In this document: piece after piece, positions 6,101-12,917 of the stretch
Position numbering within the stretch: the first letter of the stretch is position 1
Layout: every line of letters starts with the position of its first letter
Source of the DNA: Chrysochromulina parva
Lineage: Eukaryota > Haptophyta > Prymnesiales > Chrysochromulinaceae
Direction of reading: 5' to 3'
Length of the DNA stretch: 15,119 nt
Assembly (NCBI GenBank): GCA_002887195.1
Contig: PJAB01001350.1
Coordinates: 1 to 15,119, forward strand
Made by a program: the position numbers and the translations under genes
The notes under the pieces: model-generated
The model's database searches: none
The model's input: only the letters and a program-made list of their open reading frames with translations
What the model was told of the DNA's origin: nothing

Positions 6101-8494
6101 CAATCAGTGGCAATCAGATGGCAATCAGACGGCAATCAGTGGCAATCAGATGACAATCAGATGACAATCAGATTGCAATCAGGTTACCGAGGGCGCGCAT
6201 CATCGCATGCTCGACCCCACGCCCTAACACGCGGCACGACATGCAGAAGCTGAGCACCTGCAGCGTGCCTCTGCCGCCATCCGCCGCCTCCGGCCTCGCC
6301 AGCGCGGCGCCGACGAAGCCGTAGGCCGAGTAGCGATCTGAGACCTCCACTGCTAGAGCGGAGAGGCCAGGAGACCGTAGGGCAGCAGGCGGCGGCAGAG
6401 GCCGTTTCCACGCGTTGAACTGGTTGGTGCGTTCGTGCAGCTCGCGCCATCGCTCTTCAAGCGCCGTATCGAGCGTCACGCGCGCCGTATCGAGCTCACT
6501 ACGCGCCGTATCGAGCGCCGCCGCCTCAGACTTGAGAGTCACCCGGTTGGTCTCAGCACCGGCACCCTCGCCGCCGCCGCCCTCGCCGCCGCCGCCGCCC
6601 TCGCCGCCGCCGCGGAGCACGTCGTGACGAATCTCAATCTTGACCTGATGAGGGTGGCAGTCATATGGCAATCATATGGCAATCAGATGGCAATCAGATG
6701 GCAATCAGATGGCAATCAGATGGCAATCAGATGGCAATCAGATGGCAATCAGATGGCAATCAGATGGCAATCAGATGGCAATCAGATGGCAATCAGACGG
6801 CAATCAGATGGCAATCAGATGGCAATCAGACGGCAATCAGATGGCAATCAGATGGCAATCAGATGGCAATCAGATGGCAATCAGATGGCAATCAGACGGC
6901 AATCCACAGCTGCCGTGACGAATCTCAATCTTGACCTGGAGCTGCTCGTGGTAGGCACCCAGTGAGCCGCTTGCTCGGCGCAGCGCGTGCCTCTCCCCCT
7001 CTGCTGCCAGCGACGCCGCGCGCACGTTCGCGGCCACGTCACCGCTCAAGGTCCCACAGCAGTCCGGATCCAGCCGCCAGACGTGCGCTAGTTGGGCGCG
7101 GGCCTCCAGGTCGGTCTGCGGCATACACCTGTGGGGAAGGGCGCCGTGGTGAGCACTCAAATGCATGCTTGCTTGCCGGTAGGGCGCCGTGGTGAGCACT
7201 CAAATGCATGCATGCATGCCGCCAGGGCGCCGTGGTGAGCACTCAAATGCATGCTTGCCGCCAGGGCGCCGTGGTGAGCACTCAGATGCATGCATATGCG
7301 GCACGCGCACCAGCAGGCGCACGATGGAAGGGCCGCCCGAACAGCCGCCACTTCGCTCGGGTTGTCGTCGATGAAGAGGCATGACTCCGGACCGCAGCGC
7401 AGCTCGGCGCACAGAGCCGCCACCGCAGCTCCCTTGTGCAAGCTCGGCGCAATCCGGTACGCACTCAAATGCTGCCGGCTGAGCCGTCGCAGCTCCGACG
7501 TGACGCCGACGGGTGGAGGCGCGACGGGTGGAGGCGCGACGGGTGGAGGCGCGACGGGTGGAGGCGCGACGGGTGGAGGCGCGACGGGTGGAGGCGTGGT
7601 GGCCACCGCACCGCCGGCCAAAGTTGCCGCCATCGCCTCCACGCCCGGCGGCCGCTCATCAAGCCTCGATGGCGCGCCGAGCGCCGTGGTGGGCGCCATG
7701 GCGGGCGCCGTGGCGGGCGCCGTGGCGGGCGCCATGTCGGGCGCCGTCTCGAGCGCCGCCCAGACGTCGGCCTCGACGTTGCGCGAGGCGAGCGCCAGCA
7801 GGACCCCACACGAACGGAGCTCGAGCAGACGACGATGGAGCTCGAGGTGACGGGCCTCGAAGCGGACGCCCGCGGCACCCACCTCACCGACCGCGTGATG
7901 CCATAGGGTGTAGTCGCAGTCCACCACGATCAACTTGAGTGGCGGCGCGAGTGCTGCCAAGCAGCCCCGTGCAGTTGCCGCGCCGAGCGCGCACCACATC
8001 GGCTCGGCGTAGGGCACGTGCCCGAGCTCGTCGGCGACTGCGTCGTGCACGTCCAGCACCCCGTAGGAGCTCGCGGCCACGCTCGCGTCGATCACGCAGA
8101 GTCGAGGCTCCTGTGCCGCAAGTGCGCACAGACGAGCGGCTGCCACCTCGTACTGCGCTGCGTGCGCCGATGGCCGGCTCGGGCAGAGGACGAGGCAGAG
8201 CCGCGGTAAATTCGCCAGCGCCACCCGCACCGAATCCGTGAAGGTATCGAGCGCGGCCTGCATGATGCTAGCGTCAAAGGCGTCGTCTCTGTGCCAATCC
8301 GAGAGCCGCAGAAGGCCGATGCAGCTCACCGCGCCGCGGAAGGCGAGAGGGCTACGCAGCTCGCGCTCAAGCTGGCCGTAGGCCGCAAAGGTGACTTCAA
8401 CACAACAGCCAACCCGCGCGAGCCACCACTCGAGCCAGCGGCCGATCGGCTCGGAGGTGAAGGTGGCGGCAATTGAGAGACGGTCTTCCTTCAT
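3178..8494 (-). CDS. FkbH-like glyceryl transferase fused to acyl carrier domain and ankyrin repeats, seven exons
   Basis: Reconstructed exons (minus): 8494-7323, 7128-6936, 6644-6188, 5932-5659, 5585-4930, 4766-4017, 3575-3178. All junctions are GT-AG and in phase, giving 1299 residues. Residues 1-190 match the N-terminal region of FkbH proteins (SIAATFTSEP, then HVPYAEPMW). The HAD module has DCDYTLW (192-198), Ser237 in LALASRN, Lys354 in SLHKG and FIDDNP (Asp376/Asp377). A proline/alanine insert fills about 257-329. FkbH C-terminal marks follow: NQFN near 529 and SCRVLGRGVE (Cys592), then NVPLRRFL. An Ala/Glu-rich helical linker leads to a carrier domain (about 885-965) with LGGDSL and Ser921 as pantetheine site, then a charged helix, a Gly/Ser linker and about six ankyrin repeats (about 1060-1290). 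FkbH enzymes take 1,3-bisphosphoglycerate, remove phosphate and load glyceryl on a carrier protein; here the carrier is in cis. The start is ATG 8494, since upstream in-frame sequence lacks an ATG. The donor of intron 1 (CCATC|GTGCGC) is the least certain. Confidence 0.85.
3555..3652 (-). repeat. Acceptor plus exon-7 start duplicated inside intron 6
   Basis: Positions 3555-3579 (first 21 bases of exon 7, 3555-3575, plus four bases of the acceptor end) and 3628-3652 (inside the intron) match at 23 of 25 bases, offset 73 bp. On the minus strand both read CAGGTGAT(C/T)GACC(G/A)ACC and continue through ATGGAGT. The inner copy has a usable-looking acceptor CTTCTCAG. The 48 bp between them hold 11-bp repeat units. 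Confidence 0.9.
3672..3861 (+). repeat. Degenerate TTAGGG telomere-like tract inside intron 6
   Basis: About 190 bp of GGGTTA, GGGTCA, GGGTTC and GGGATA units, with pure TTAGGG runs near 3703-3757. The G-rich strand is plus, so the pre-mRNA of the host gene carries the C-rich form. Genes continue on both sides, so this is an interstitial copy and not a chromosome end. It indicates a TTAGGG-type telomere in this organism or its ancestor. Confidence 0.9.
3884..4013 (-). repeat. 11-bp minisatellite at the 5' part of intron 6
   Basis: About eleven copies of ATGGC(A/C)(A/C)TC(A/C)G (plus strand). The last unit runs straight into the donor, which reads GTGAGCCATCTGAG on the minus strand, so the splice donor itself looks derived from a repeat unit (GTGCCATCTGAG). 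Confidence 0.9.
4800..4924 (-). repeat. Degenerate 10-11-bp repeat filling intron 5
   Basis: Units such as AGGCACTCAG, AGGCCATTCA and TGGCAATCAG (plus strand) fill most of this 163-bp intron (4767-4929). It is a diverged relative of the ATGGCAATCAG array. A longer block ending in GGCCATTCAA occurs twice. The intron lies between GTAAGT (donor) and CCTCCCTCATCAG (acceptor). Confidence 0.8.
5585..5658 (-). repeat. 73-bp intron 4 flanked by imperfect 21-bp direct repeats
   Basis: On the minus strand the intron begins at 5658 with GTATCGCTTCCCTT and exon 5 begins at 5585 with GTATCGTTTCCCTT. The match is 19 of 21 bases and extends to GAGCGC in both. Spliced protein reads TLW then YRFPSSALVALVFEP. 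The offset between the copies equals the intron length, 73 bp. Confidence 0.88.
5911..6069 (-). repeat. Three copies of acceptor plus exon-4 start, 72 bp apart, in intron 3
   Basis: GAGCTCGAG occurs at 5913 (exon 4), 5985 and 6057. The two intron copies share 26 identical bases (5972-5997 and 6044-6069), and each is followed on the high-coordinate side by a degraded acceptor (CATCAGCC or CTCATCGG on the minus strand). The true acceptor CCTCCCTCATCAG|GT precedes exon 4. Confidence 0.85.
6083..6182 (-). repeat. 11-bp minisatellite at the 5' part of intron 3
   Basis: About eight or nine copies of (A/G)TGGCAATCAG, ACGGCAATCAG and ATGACAATCAG (plus strand). They run into the donor, which reads GTAACCTGATTGC on the minus strand, so the donor abuts the repeat as in intron 6. 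Confidence 0.85.
6623..6938 (-). repeat. Perfect 25-bp direct repeats flanking intron 2
   Basis: Positions 6623-6647 and 6914-6938 are identical over 25 bases, with mismatches on both sides. On the minus strand each is CAG|GTCAAGATTGAG and onward. The high-coordinate copy supplies the donor (CAG|GTCAAG) and the low-coordinate copy the acceptor end and start of exon 3. Splicing leaves one copy, coding QVKIEIRH. The offset is 291 bp. Confidence 0.95.
6665..6905 (-). repeat. 11-bp minisatellite, about 22 copies, in intron 2
   Basis: Nearly perfect tandem copies of ATGGCAATCAG (plus strand), with ACGGCAATCAG and ATGGCAATCAT variants. Because 11 is not a multiple of 3, every frame gives a cycling MAIRWQSDGNQ peptide; these are not genes. 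The array makes up most of intron 2. Confidence 0.95.
7141..7303 (-). repeat. Four tandem 39-43-bp units filling intron 1
   Basis: Units start at 7141, 7184, 7227 and 7266, each with GCGCCGTGGTGAGCACTCA followed by an ATGCATGC-rich spacer of variable length. On the minus strand the last unit runs into the acceptor CCTTCCCCACAG|GT. This repeat differs from the 11-bp family of the other introns. Confidence 0.9.
7505..7754 (-). repeat. Coding minisatellites in exon 1 (PPPVA and APAT/APAM repeats)
   Basis: Six copies of a 15-bp unit (GACGGGTGGAGGCGC, 7508-7597) encode a PPPVA repeat. Further 12-bp units around 7684-7750 (GGCGCCGTGGCG type) encode alternating TAPA/MAPA. Both have a period divisible by three and keep the frame. 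They lie exactly where the HAD module of FkbH would run from the PDM motif to the RLSRQHL segment, so they form a low-complexity insert of about 70 residues between two conserved blocks. Confidence 0.85.
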
Positions 8495-8631
8495 GCCACG
8501 GTGTGTGGAAACTTTCTCGCCGGAATCGCAAAAATCCCGCACACCCAATCAGCCGCGCCTGACGTTGGCACGACGCGGCACGCGGCGCGCGCGGCGCGGC
8601 GCTTACGTTACACACTTTTCATCAGGTATTC
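8495..8631. promoter_or_regulatory. Short divergent promoter with CCAAT box
   Basis: Only 137 bp separate the start of the FkbH-ACP-ankyrin gene (minus) from the start of the SET gene (plus). A CCAAT motif (ACCCAATCAG, CCAAT at 8545-8549) lies in the middle, followed by a very GC-rich stretch (8570-8600). Near the SET start there is an acceptor-like TTTTCATCAG|GT six bases before the ATG. The two genes may share control. Confidence 0.5.
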
Positions 8632-9519
8632 ATGCGGGTGAGCACCAGTGGCCGCCGTCGTTGGCTCCATGCCGCAGTGAACTGTTCTCCATGGATCACT
8701 ATCAACGAGCTTGCCGGAAAGGGTCGCGCTGTGGTCGCGCTCAAAGACCTCGGCGCTGGCACCACTCTGCACGAGTGTGTGCCAATGGCACACGTGCTCA
8801 AGACGGTTGACATAGATCGGTGTCTTGAGTGCCTTGCGCCGCTCGCGCTGTCTAAGCACGGCCGGCACTGCTCGATCACGTGCGTGAATGCTTACACGGC
8901 ACGCGGCGGTGCGATGCTGGATCGTGTCGATCTCAGCGGCCTCCGGGCGTTGCACGAGCAGCAGGGGCGCAAGTTCCCACTGCTCATCGCCTCACTTCTC
9001 GCGTCGTTGCTTGCCGAGATCAAGGCATCCGGACGGCTACCCGACTCGTGGGCGCCACTCGAGCTGTGCTTTGCCGAGCTGCACGACGAGGCGGCAGCGC
9101 AGACCGCGACCGAGCATGCCCAGCTGATTGAGAGCTTCTGTGCCGCAGGGCTATCCAACCGCGCGACGCTCGAGCTTCTTCTGCCTTTGGCGCGCTATCG
9201 GCGGCTGTTGGGCGCCGCACAGCTCAATGCCTTTGAGCTCACGCTCACCCAGGGAGCGCGGGTCGCAGCGCTGCTGCCGGGGCTCGCGAGCTGCTTCAAC
9301 CATTCGTGCGCTCCGAATGTATTGATGGCCTGCGGTGCGACGTCGCGGGTCTCCTTCGTAGCGGGCGAGCCCATCGCTGCGGGTGACGAGCTGTGCATTA
9401 GCTATGTGGACCTCGAGCAGAGCCGAGCCGAGCGCCAGGAGCTGCTCTTGCACAAGTACGGCTTCGTGTGCACATGTGCGCGCTGCACGAGCGAGGTCTC
9501 AGGTCATGCTCGAGGATAG
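8632..9519 (+). CDS. SMYD-like SET-domain protein (putative lysine methyltransferase)
   Basis: A single-exon ORF of 295 residues. The catalytic SET core is clear: NHSCAPN at 223-229 and GEPIAAGDELCISYVD at 245-260. A post-SET cysteine group follows (C280, C282, C285 in CTCARC), which with the Cys of NHSC should bind zinc. The N-terminal part begins SET (GRAVVALKDLGAGTTL, 31-46). A reduced MYND-like cluster (C64, C67, H76, C80, C84) follows, about half of a full MYND finger. These enzymes methylate lysines of histones or other proteins using S-adenosylmethionine; the target is unknown. It is shorter than animal SMYD proteins and lacks their C-terminal helical domain. Divergent from the FkbH-like gene. 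The start is the first ATG; a few residues could shift if the acceptor-like site upstream is used. Confidence 0.85.
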   Translation: MRVSTSGRRRWLHAAVNCSPWITINELAGKGRAVVALKDLGAGTTLHECVPMAHVLKTVDIDRCLECLAPLALSKHGRHCSITCVNAYTARGGAMLDRVDLSGLRALHEQQGRKFPLLIASLLASLLAEIKASGRLPDSWAPLELCFAELHDEAAAQTATEHAQLIESFCAAGLSNRATLELLLPLARYRRLLGAAQLNAFELTLTQGARVAALLPGLASCFNHSCAPNVLMACGATSRVSFVAGEPIAAGDELCISYVDLEQSRAERQELLLHKYGFVCTCARCTSEVSGHARG

Positions 9520-9940
9520 GCAGACTGACCCGCACTATAGCCTGCAGAGAGTGTGCGATTGACACTGCACACACATAAGAATCAAAGCTTTAGTTAATGC
9601 ATGCCTCTTTTTTCCACACTCTCACTCCGCCAGTGGCGCGCCACACAAGCTACTGTTAAATATAGATATATGAGTCTCATCTGATCATTGCTATGGATGC
9701 CACGCCGCCACAGCCAGAGCCGCGCCAGCCTGCGCACCCTACGGGGTAACGCCTCTCGCCTGGGCGTGGCGGTATGTCAAATGGTGCACACAGGCGCGGA
9801 GCCGCGTGCCATCGCCTTCGCCTCCAAACACTGCGCGCCAACTCCTCTCCTTGCAAACGTCCCGCCACGGCTGCGATCCTTCCAAGGGTTGCCGAAACCA
9901 CAAGGGTGGGCGACACGAAGCCCCCTCAAGAGCGGTGTCC
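9520..9940. other. Convergent 3' intergenic region
   Basis: This lies between the ends of the SET gene and the minus-strand hypothetical gene. The first part (9540-9680) is AT-richer (AAGCTTTAGTTAATGC, TTAAATATAGATATA) and suits a 3' UTR and polyadenylation zone. Long frames on both strands at 9690-9940 have no recognisable protein character. I see no RNA gene. Confidence 0.5.
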
Positions 9941-10612
9941 TCAAGAGCGACCAAATTGCTCCAGCTGGTTCGAAGCCGCGCGCCGTTGCGCTCGCGACGC
10001 GCCGCCCACAAGCTGCTCGCGTAGGGCCGTCCAGAACGTAAGGTATGTAATCCATTCCTCGGGTGTCGAGTTGTCGCTCGGCCAGCCGCACGAGTCAAAC
10101 CGGACGGCCTCCTGCACGCCTGCGGTGGGCGTGGGCCACACGGCGCCGTCCCCTTGGTCGCGCACCCAAGCCCACACCGTCTTGAGCTGGCGCTCGTCAC
10201 CGAGGTACCCCGCCTTGCGCATGGCAGCAATGGAGGGCGGTACCCCGCGCCAAAAGTGTTTCACACTTGGTGCGGGTGGCAAATCTGGCAGCGCCTCCTC
10301 GTCGTCATCCTCGGCGGCGGCGGCAGCGGAGGACGCAGCTGCTGACGGCTGCTGCTTTGGCGCGTTCTTTCGTGCAGGCGCTGCCTTCTTCTCCGGCGCC
10401 TTGTTCTTCTCCGGCGCCTTGTTCTTCTCCGGCCTCTTCCTCTCCCTGGCGGCGCCCTTGACCTTGGCCGCCGTTCGGATCGGTTCGTCGCTCTCGAGGA
10501 TCTCGGGTTCTTCGCCCTGACCAAGCACGAGCAGTGCTGCCGCAAGCAAATTTCCCGAGGCGGGGCTCTTGCCAGCGCCTGGTGGAGCCTTCTTGATCGC
10601 GCCGACTGGCAT
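9941..10612 (-). CDS. Unrecognised Lys/Ala/Pro-rich protein
   Basis: I do not recognise this protein. From the first ATG (10612) it has 223 residues. The frame is open further upstream to about 10693 (reading REQAEVFCDFLEFLNEIW) but has no ATG before a stop, so a short upstream exon is possible; CATCAG|CC at about 10684 could be its acceptor. The N-terminal half is low complexity: KNKAPEKNKAPEKKAAPARK, a poly-Ala run, then EDDDEE. The C-terminal half (about 110 residues) looks globular and Trp-rich: KHFWRGVPPSIAAM, GYLGDERQLKTVWAW, then EEWITYLTFWTAL. The basic tail followed by an acidic stretch would suit a nuclear or nucleic-acid-associated protein, but this is a guess. It is divergent from the NDUFB4-like gene with about 180 bp between starts. 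Confidence 0.55.
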   Translation of the reverse strand: MPVGAIKKAPPGAGKSPASGNLLAAALLVLGQGEEPEILESDEPIRTAAKVKGAARERKRPEKNKAPEKNKAPEKKAAPARKNAPKQQPSAAASSAAAAAEDDDEEALPDLPPAPSVKHFWRGVPPSIAAMRKAGYLGDERQLKTVWAWVRDQGDGAVWPTPTAGVQEAVRFDSCGWPSDNSTPEEWITYLTFWTALREQLVGGASRAQRRAASNQLEQFGRS

Positions 10613-10792
10613 CGCGTCGTGGCGCCAAATTTCGTTCAAGAACTCAAGAAAGTCGCAAAAAACTTCTGCTTGTTCTCGCCGGGCTGATGCCAAGCAATTC
10701 GGAGCGATTCATCAGAGTTTTAAAAACGCTGTACTGGGCGCCTTGTGGTCCACGCTGTCTGCCCCCACACAAGAGCCCTCTACACCGAGAAG
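10613..10792. promoter_or_regulatory. Divergent promoter region between hypothetical and NDUFB4-like genes
   Basis: It separates the minus-strand hypothetical gene from the NDUFB4-like gene. An ATG at 10712 (minus) opens a frame of about 22 codons that is out of phase with the hypothetical gene and could be a uORF if transcription starts above it. No TATA or CCAAT box is clear. Confidence 0.35.
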
Positions 10793-11236
10793 ATGGGTCT
10801 TGGTCGTGGTGATGGTGGTGCACCGGGAGATCCGCTGAGCTGGCGTCCGTGAGCAGCGCCCCCTCTCAACGCGCACTCCGCGCATATGTGCCTCTCTCCC
10901 CTCACCGACCCGCTCGCACCCTTTCGGCGCTCGTGTCACAGCAACCCGGCAATTGAGAAGTGGGCGAAGTACAAGGAGGATTACCACCTGCGCTTCAGAT
11001 TCACGGCTCGGCGAACGCTGGATATTGCCTTCTGGGGCTTTGCCGTGCCCATCGCCTTGTACTTTGTCGTCAAGAATGAGCAGGTGTGCAGCTCTGCTGC
11101 GCCTCTCCCAAACCAAGACTTTCCCCGGAATCGCCATGCAACCGAAATAAAAGCATGCTGTCGCCCCCCCCACGCCCCGATCGCCCAGGAGCGTGTCGAG
11201 AAGCAGAGCGGCCGCCCCAACAGCAAGTTCTTGTGA
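10793..11236 (+). CDS. NDUFB4: NDUFB4-like subunit of mitochondrial complex I, three exons
   Basis: Three exons: 10793-10848 (donor GTCC|GTGAGC), 10942-11083 (acceptor GTGTCACAG, donor GAGCAG|GTGTGC) and 11189-11236 (acceptor CGCCCAG). All joins are in phase and give 81 residues. The core NPAIEKWAKYKEDYHLRFRF matches the NDUFB4 pattern 'NPA..RWA......NFRPT', followed by one membrane helix (LDIAFWGFAVPIALYFVV) and a charged tail KNEQ-ERVEKQSGR, like the KxER..K tail of the animal subunit. NDUFB4 is an accessory single-pass subunit of the membrane arm of NADH:ubiquinone oxidoreductase in the inner mitochondrial membrane. The Gly/Asp-rich N-terminus is short compared with animals. Exon 1 is the least certain part; the phase match supports it. 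Confidence 0.75.
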
Positions 11237-12051
11237 GACCAGTGTCAAAGCATGCGCATGGGCAATAGGGACCCCTCCCACGTATGAGCCGCCAGAGATT
11301 TATTGGGCTCGCGCTAGACCACAGTGCCAGAGACAAGCGAGGTGGTAAGCGCAGGGCGCAGGGGCGCTGTCTTCTCCTAACGACGGCCGCCCTCCTCGCT
11401 GAAAAGCATGATACCAGCGTGTTATAGAGGAGACTCTCTCCCCTCTCTATAGGTCCGGTGCCCGCGGTTGTCCGCCGCCCGCGGTGGTCCGGCCGCCCGC
11501 GCCACGCCGCCTAAATGCTAAAACCCTCGATTCGCCTAAAATAAGTCCCCGACGTCTGAGACGCCCAGGAGTCCCAGGGCCTCTGTGACTTTAGAAGCTG
11601 TCCCGCGGGAGGAACCCGGGCGCGCCAAACGCAAGGCGCGCCACAACGACAAACATTGAAGACAAACAACGTGCGCGGGTGCGCGGACTCAATCCGTACA
11701 CTGTACACTGCAAGTGGATACTACCAATTGCATTACTACGGCCGCGGGGGGCTGTGGCGCGGGCCTTGACGGACCGCGGAGGGACCACAGACCTGAGGCA
11801 GTGCACGCAAGGTGAGTTAAATTTCCCGCTACTCGAGCGCCCTGTACCACGACCAAATTACTCTCGACATCGGGACGTGTACACGCGTCATCGAGTCGGC
11901 GCGCGTACGCGGCACGTGCAAACACACGGCCAGTGTATAGCCAGGTTGTGTCGGCCACACCTCCGTCCATAGCGATAGAGGCCCTTGTGCTAGGGGGTCC
12001 GGTGTGCGCGTCGTGTGTTTCACAGCAGTCACTAAGCAGTCACAAAGCAGC
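11237..12051. other. Intergenic region without recognisable gene
   Basis: About 815 bp between the NDUFB4-like gene and the oligoribonuclease gene. The first part should be the NDUFB4 3' UTR. There are GC-rich runs near 11460-11515 (CCCGCGG repeated), and the last 150 bp should carry the promoter of the next gene. Open frames here are short and without domain character. I see no tRNA or other RNA gene. Confidence 0.5.
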
Positions 12052-12099
12052 ATGAGCAGCAGCACACACGTGCTCGCCTTCTCTGGTCTGGTCTTCTGA
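12052..12099 (+). promoter_or_regulatory. Upstream ORF of 15 codons with TGATG stop-start overlap
   Basis: ATG at 12052 opens a frame coding MSSSTHVLAFSGLVF and ends in TGA at 12097-12099. The last A of the stop is the first base of the oligoribonuclease ATG (TGATG). If both are on the mRNA, ribosomes would meet the uORF first and start the main protein by reinitiation or leaky scanning. The peptide could also be an alternative N-terminus if an unseen intron joins the frames. Confidence 0.5.
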
Positions 12100-12917
12100 T
12101 GTCGCGCTTCGCGACGCTGGCTGACTGCGACCTCGACGAAGAGCTGCCGGAGACCCATAGAAAACCCGCCCTCGAGGAGCCACTCTTCTGGCTCGACTTG
12201 GAGATGACAGGCCTGCAACCTCGGGAGCATCACATCCTCGAGTTAGCGATAATTGTGAGCGATGGTGAACTAACACGCACAATCGATGGCCCAGAGATGG
12301 TCATACACCACGAGGATATTGTGCTGAATACGATGAACGAGTGGTCGACCAAGCAGCACGGCGATTCTGGCCTTACGGACCGTTGCCGTGCGTCGACAGT
12401 GACCCTTGCCGATGCTGAGGATGCGTTGGTTGCATTTGTGACTGCTCATTGCCTGAGCGGCGTGCCCGCGGTCTTGGCCGGCGCCTGCGTATACAAGGAT
12501 CTCGAGTTCATCGAGGTGCACATGCCGCGCCTGCGAGCGCTCCTCAGTCACCGGGTTGTGGACGTGAGCACCGTCCGCGCCCTTTGTCGCGTCTGGTACC
12601 CTGGTGCCGCAAGACGGGCGCGCGGCACGCTGGGCAGCCCGGCCGATTGCCAGCACCGTGCTCTCGAAGACATCCGCTACTCCATCAGCGAACTCCGGTA
12701 CTATCGGCAGCACTGCTTCAAGCCTAGTGGCGGTGGCAGCGGTGGGCGCGGCAGCGGTTCAAAGGGCAAGACCAAGAGCGGGCGCGGAGGTGCAGGTGGA
12801 GAAGGAAGTTCGAACGGAAAGGGAACGCCTAATGCCCTTGACATGGTCACTGAGGCGAAGCCAACCGTGGCCAGTATAATCAGTGCCTTGGATGATGCCG
12901 CCTTGCATGCAATTTAG
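12099..12917 (+). CDS. orn: Oligoribonuclease (DEDDh 3'-5' exoribonuclease, REXO2 type)
   Basis: A single-exon ORF of 272 residues. The DEDDh catalytic set is complete: Asp33 and Glu35 in WLDLEMTGL, Asp134 in VYKDLEF, His186 and Asp191 in QHRALEDIRYSISEL, with the usual five-residue His-Asp spacing. The conserved MPRL and VVDVSTV blocks are also present. The Asn of the usual AGNS motif is Ala here (AGAC). The enzyme degrades two- to five-base RNA fragments to nucleotides using two metal ions; in eukaryotes it works in mitochondria and cytosol. The first ~25 residues are acidic and do not look like a mitochondrial presequence. After residue 209 comes a Gly/Ser/Lys-rich tail and a final helix (about 60 residues) absent from bacterial Orn. 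The ATG directly follows an upstream ORF. Confidence 0.92.
   Translation: MSRFATLADCDLDEELPETHRKPALEEPLFWLDLEMTGLQPREHHILELAIIVSDGELTRTIDGPEMVIHHEDIVLNTMNEWSTKQHGDSGLTDRCRASTVTLADAEDALVAFVTAHCLSGVPAVLAGACVYKDLEFIEVHMPRLRALLSHRVVDVSTVRALCRVWYPGAARRARGTLGSPADCQHRALEDIRYSISELRYYRQHCFKPSGGGSGGRGSGSKGKTKSGRGGAGGEGSSNGKGTPNALDMVTEAKPTVASIISALDDAALHAI

Noticed and set aside
6665..6905. CRISPR array
   Set aside because: The units are 11 bp with no unique spacers, and the setting is a eukaryotic intron.
6665..6934. Long plus-strand frames coding a cycling MAIRWQSDGNQ peptide (also at 3607-4163)
   Set aside because: The 11-bp repeat gives the same cycling peptide in all three frames, and it lies inside introns of the minus-strand gene. 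It is a repeat artefact.
7290..7322. Alternative donor CTG|GTGCGC for intron 1 of the FkbH-like gene
   Set aside because: It also keeps phase but adds residues CACW between ALPS and MPQTDL. The CCATC|GTGCGC donor fits the FkbH family better. It stays possible.
202..8494. A biosynthetic cluster of glycosyltransferase, FkbM methyltransferase and FkbH-carrier genes
   Set aside because: The genes are adjacent, but they are on different strands, FkbM-type and glycosyltransferase genes are abundant in such algae, and the rest of the window is housekeeping. Adjacency alone does not support a cluster.
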